Positions 6,616 through 6,842 of a stretch of 6,842 nt of DNA are shown here, piece after piece (position 1 is the stretch's first letter; each line of letters opens with the position of its first letter). Source of the stretch: Deltaproteobacteria bacterium RBG_16_54_18 (GTDB lineage Bacteria; Desulfobacterota; B13-G15; RBG-16-54-18). The notes under the pieces were generated by a model. The model saw nothing but the letters and a program-made list of their open reading frames with translations. It was not told the origin of the DNA and searched no databases. The DNA lies in the NCBI GenBank assembly GCA_001797935.1, contig MGQT01000050.1, positions 1 to 6,842 of the forward strand, given 5' to 3'. The translations under genes were made by a program, and so were the position numbers.

Positions 6616-6790
6616 TAAATATAACCCTACCGCCCACCTATAACCTATAAACAAAAAAATTTATCCCCCTAATTTTTCTATTGACAATTTAATGCCATTG
6701 TTATATCTAAAATTAAATAGTTAAAATTTAGTATTTAAACTTAATTAGTCAAATATTATCATTTTTTAGTGCAGGTTTGTGGGTAATACG
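6616..6790. other. AT-rich intergenic region
   Basis: These 175 bases hold no supportable gene on either strand and are far richer in A+T than the flanking coding sequence. The first part carries two copies of TATAACC-like sequence (TATAACCCTA and TATAACCTA) and A7 and CCCCC runs. The second half is almost pure A/T with a loose inverted repeat (6711-6725 against 6734-6746, AATTAA...TTAATT). No canonical terminator for the protease unit was found. The region most likely holds a promoter and possible binding sites for nucleoid proteins or a regulator. Confidence 0.7.
6681..6709 (+). promoter_or_regulatory. Candidate promoter for the PanE-like gene
   Basis: A perfect TTGACA -35 element lies at 6681-6686. 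The -10 is ambiguous: TATATC at 6702-6707 with an extended TG at 6699-6700 (spacing 15), or TATCTA at 6704-6709 (spacing 17). Transcription would start near 6714-6716, leaving an AT-rich leader of about 75 bases before the ATG at 6791. Confidence 0.45.
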
Positions 6791-6842
6791 ATGAAAATAG
6801 CAGTTATTGGGGCAGGGGCCATTGGGGGGGTAGTAGCAGGGT
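6791..6842 (+). CDS. N-terminus of a 2-dehydropantoate 2-reductase-like (PanE/ApbA) oxidoreductase (partial)
   Basis: Only 17 codons are present before the window ends. They encode MKIAVIGAGAIGGVVAG, a first beta-strand and the GxGxxG nucleotide-binding loop. The form GAGAIGG is typical of ketopantoate reductase family proteins, which use NADPH to reduce 2-dehydropantoate to pantoate for coenzyme A synthesis. Many PanE paralogues are of unknown substrate, and other Rossmann-fold dehydrogenases start similarly, so the symbol is withheld. TGTGGG at 6778-6783 is a weak ribosome site seven bases before the ATG. A G7 run at 6824-6830 encodes the Gly-Gly; loss of one G would place TAG directly in frame. 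Confidence 0.65.
   Translation, partial: MKIAVIGAGAIGGVVAG

Overview
The window is a 6.8 kb chromosomal stretch in which every supportable gene lies on the + strand. No IS element, integrase, tRNA, rRNA or CRISPR array is visible. The combination of a type IV-pilin-like pair, a B12-dependent-type radical SAM enzyme and a ccsB-hemA pair suggests a Gram-negative anaerobe or microaerophile with c-type cytochromes. A Desulfobacterota (deltaproteobacterial) or Nitrospirota-type genome fits best. This is inferred from gene content and order, not from a phylogenetic test.

Layout. (1) Positions 1-61 hold the last 19 codons of an upstream gene. Its Lys-Pro followed by an amphipathic helix looks like the end of a response-regulator receiver domain. 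(2) Positions 83-1431 hold two tightly linked genes with an ATGA overlap. The first encodes a protein with an N-terminal zinc ribbon, one membrane helix and a Cys-containing outer domain. The second encodes a prepilin with a Thr-Pro linker and a second globular domain. The outer domain of the first and the first head of the second share a C...CP..Y...C..H layout. (3) Positions 1432-1622 are non-coding and carry a good sigma70-type promoter (perfect TATAAT at 1584-1589). (4) Positions 1623-2969 encode a B12-binding-domain radical SAM protein of unknown substrate. (5) Positions 2970-3053 are non-coding and hold a strong hairpin with no U-tract. (6) Positions 3054-6615 hold a compact, probably co-transcribed set with gaps of 3 and 4 bases: ccsB (heme handling for cytochrome c maturation), hemA (glutamyl-tRNA reductase, first committed step of C5 heme synthesis) and an exported M48 zinc protease with TPR repeats. 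(7) Positions 6616-6790 are a very AT-rich non-coding stretch with a TTGACA promoter element. (8) From 6791 to the window end is the start of a gene with a PanE/ApbA-type dinucleotide-binding N-terminus.

How they fit together. The ccsB-hemA pair links making the tetrapyrrole precursor with attaching heme to apocytochromes outside the membrane. The M48-TPR protease, of the BepA-like kind, is a plausible envelope quality-control partner by co-expression only. The pilin pair and the radical SAM gene appear to be separate transcription units. The least conventional part of the window is the pilin pair: one member seems to have a pilin-like head on an ordinary membrane anchor with a cytoplasmic zinc ribbon, and the other carries two heads on one prepilin stalk.
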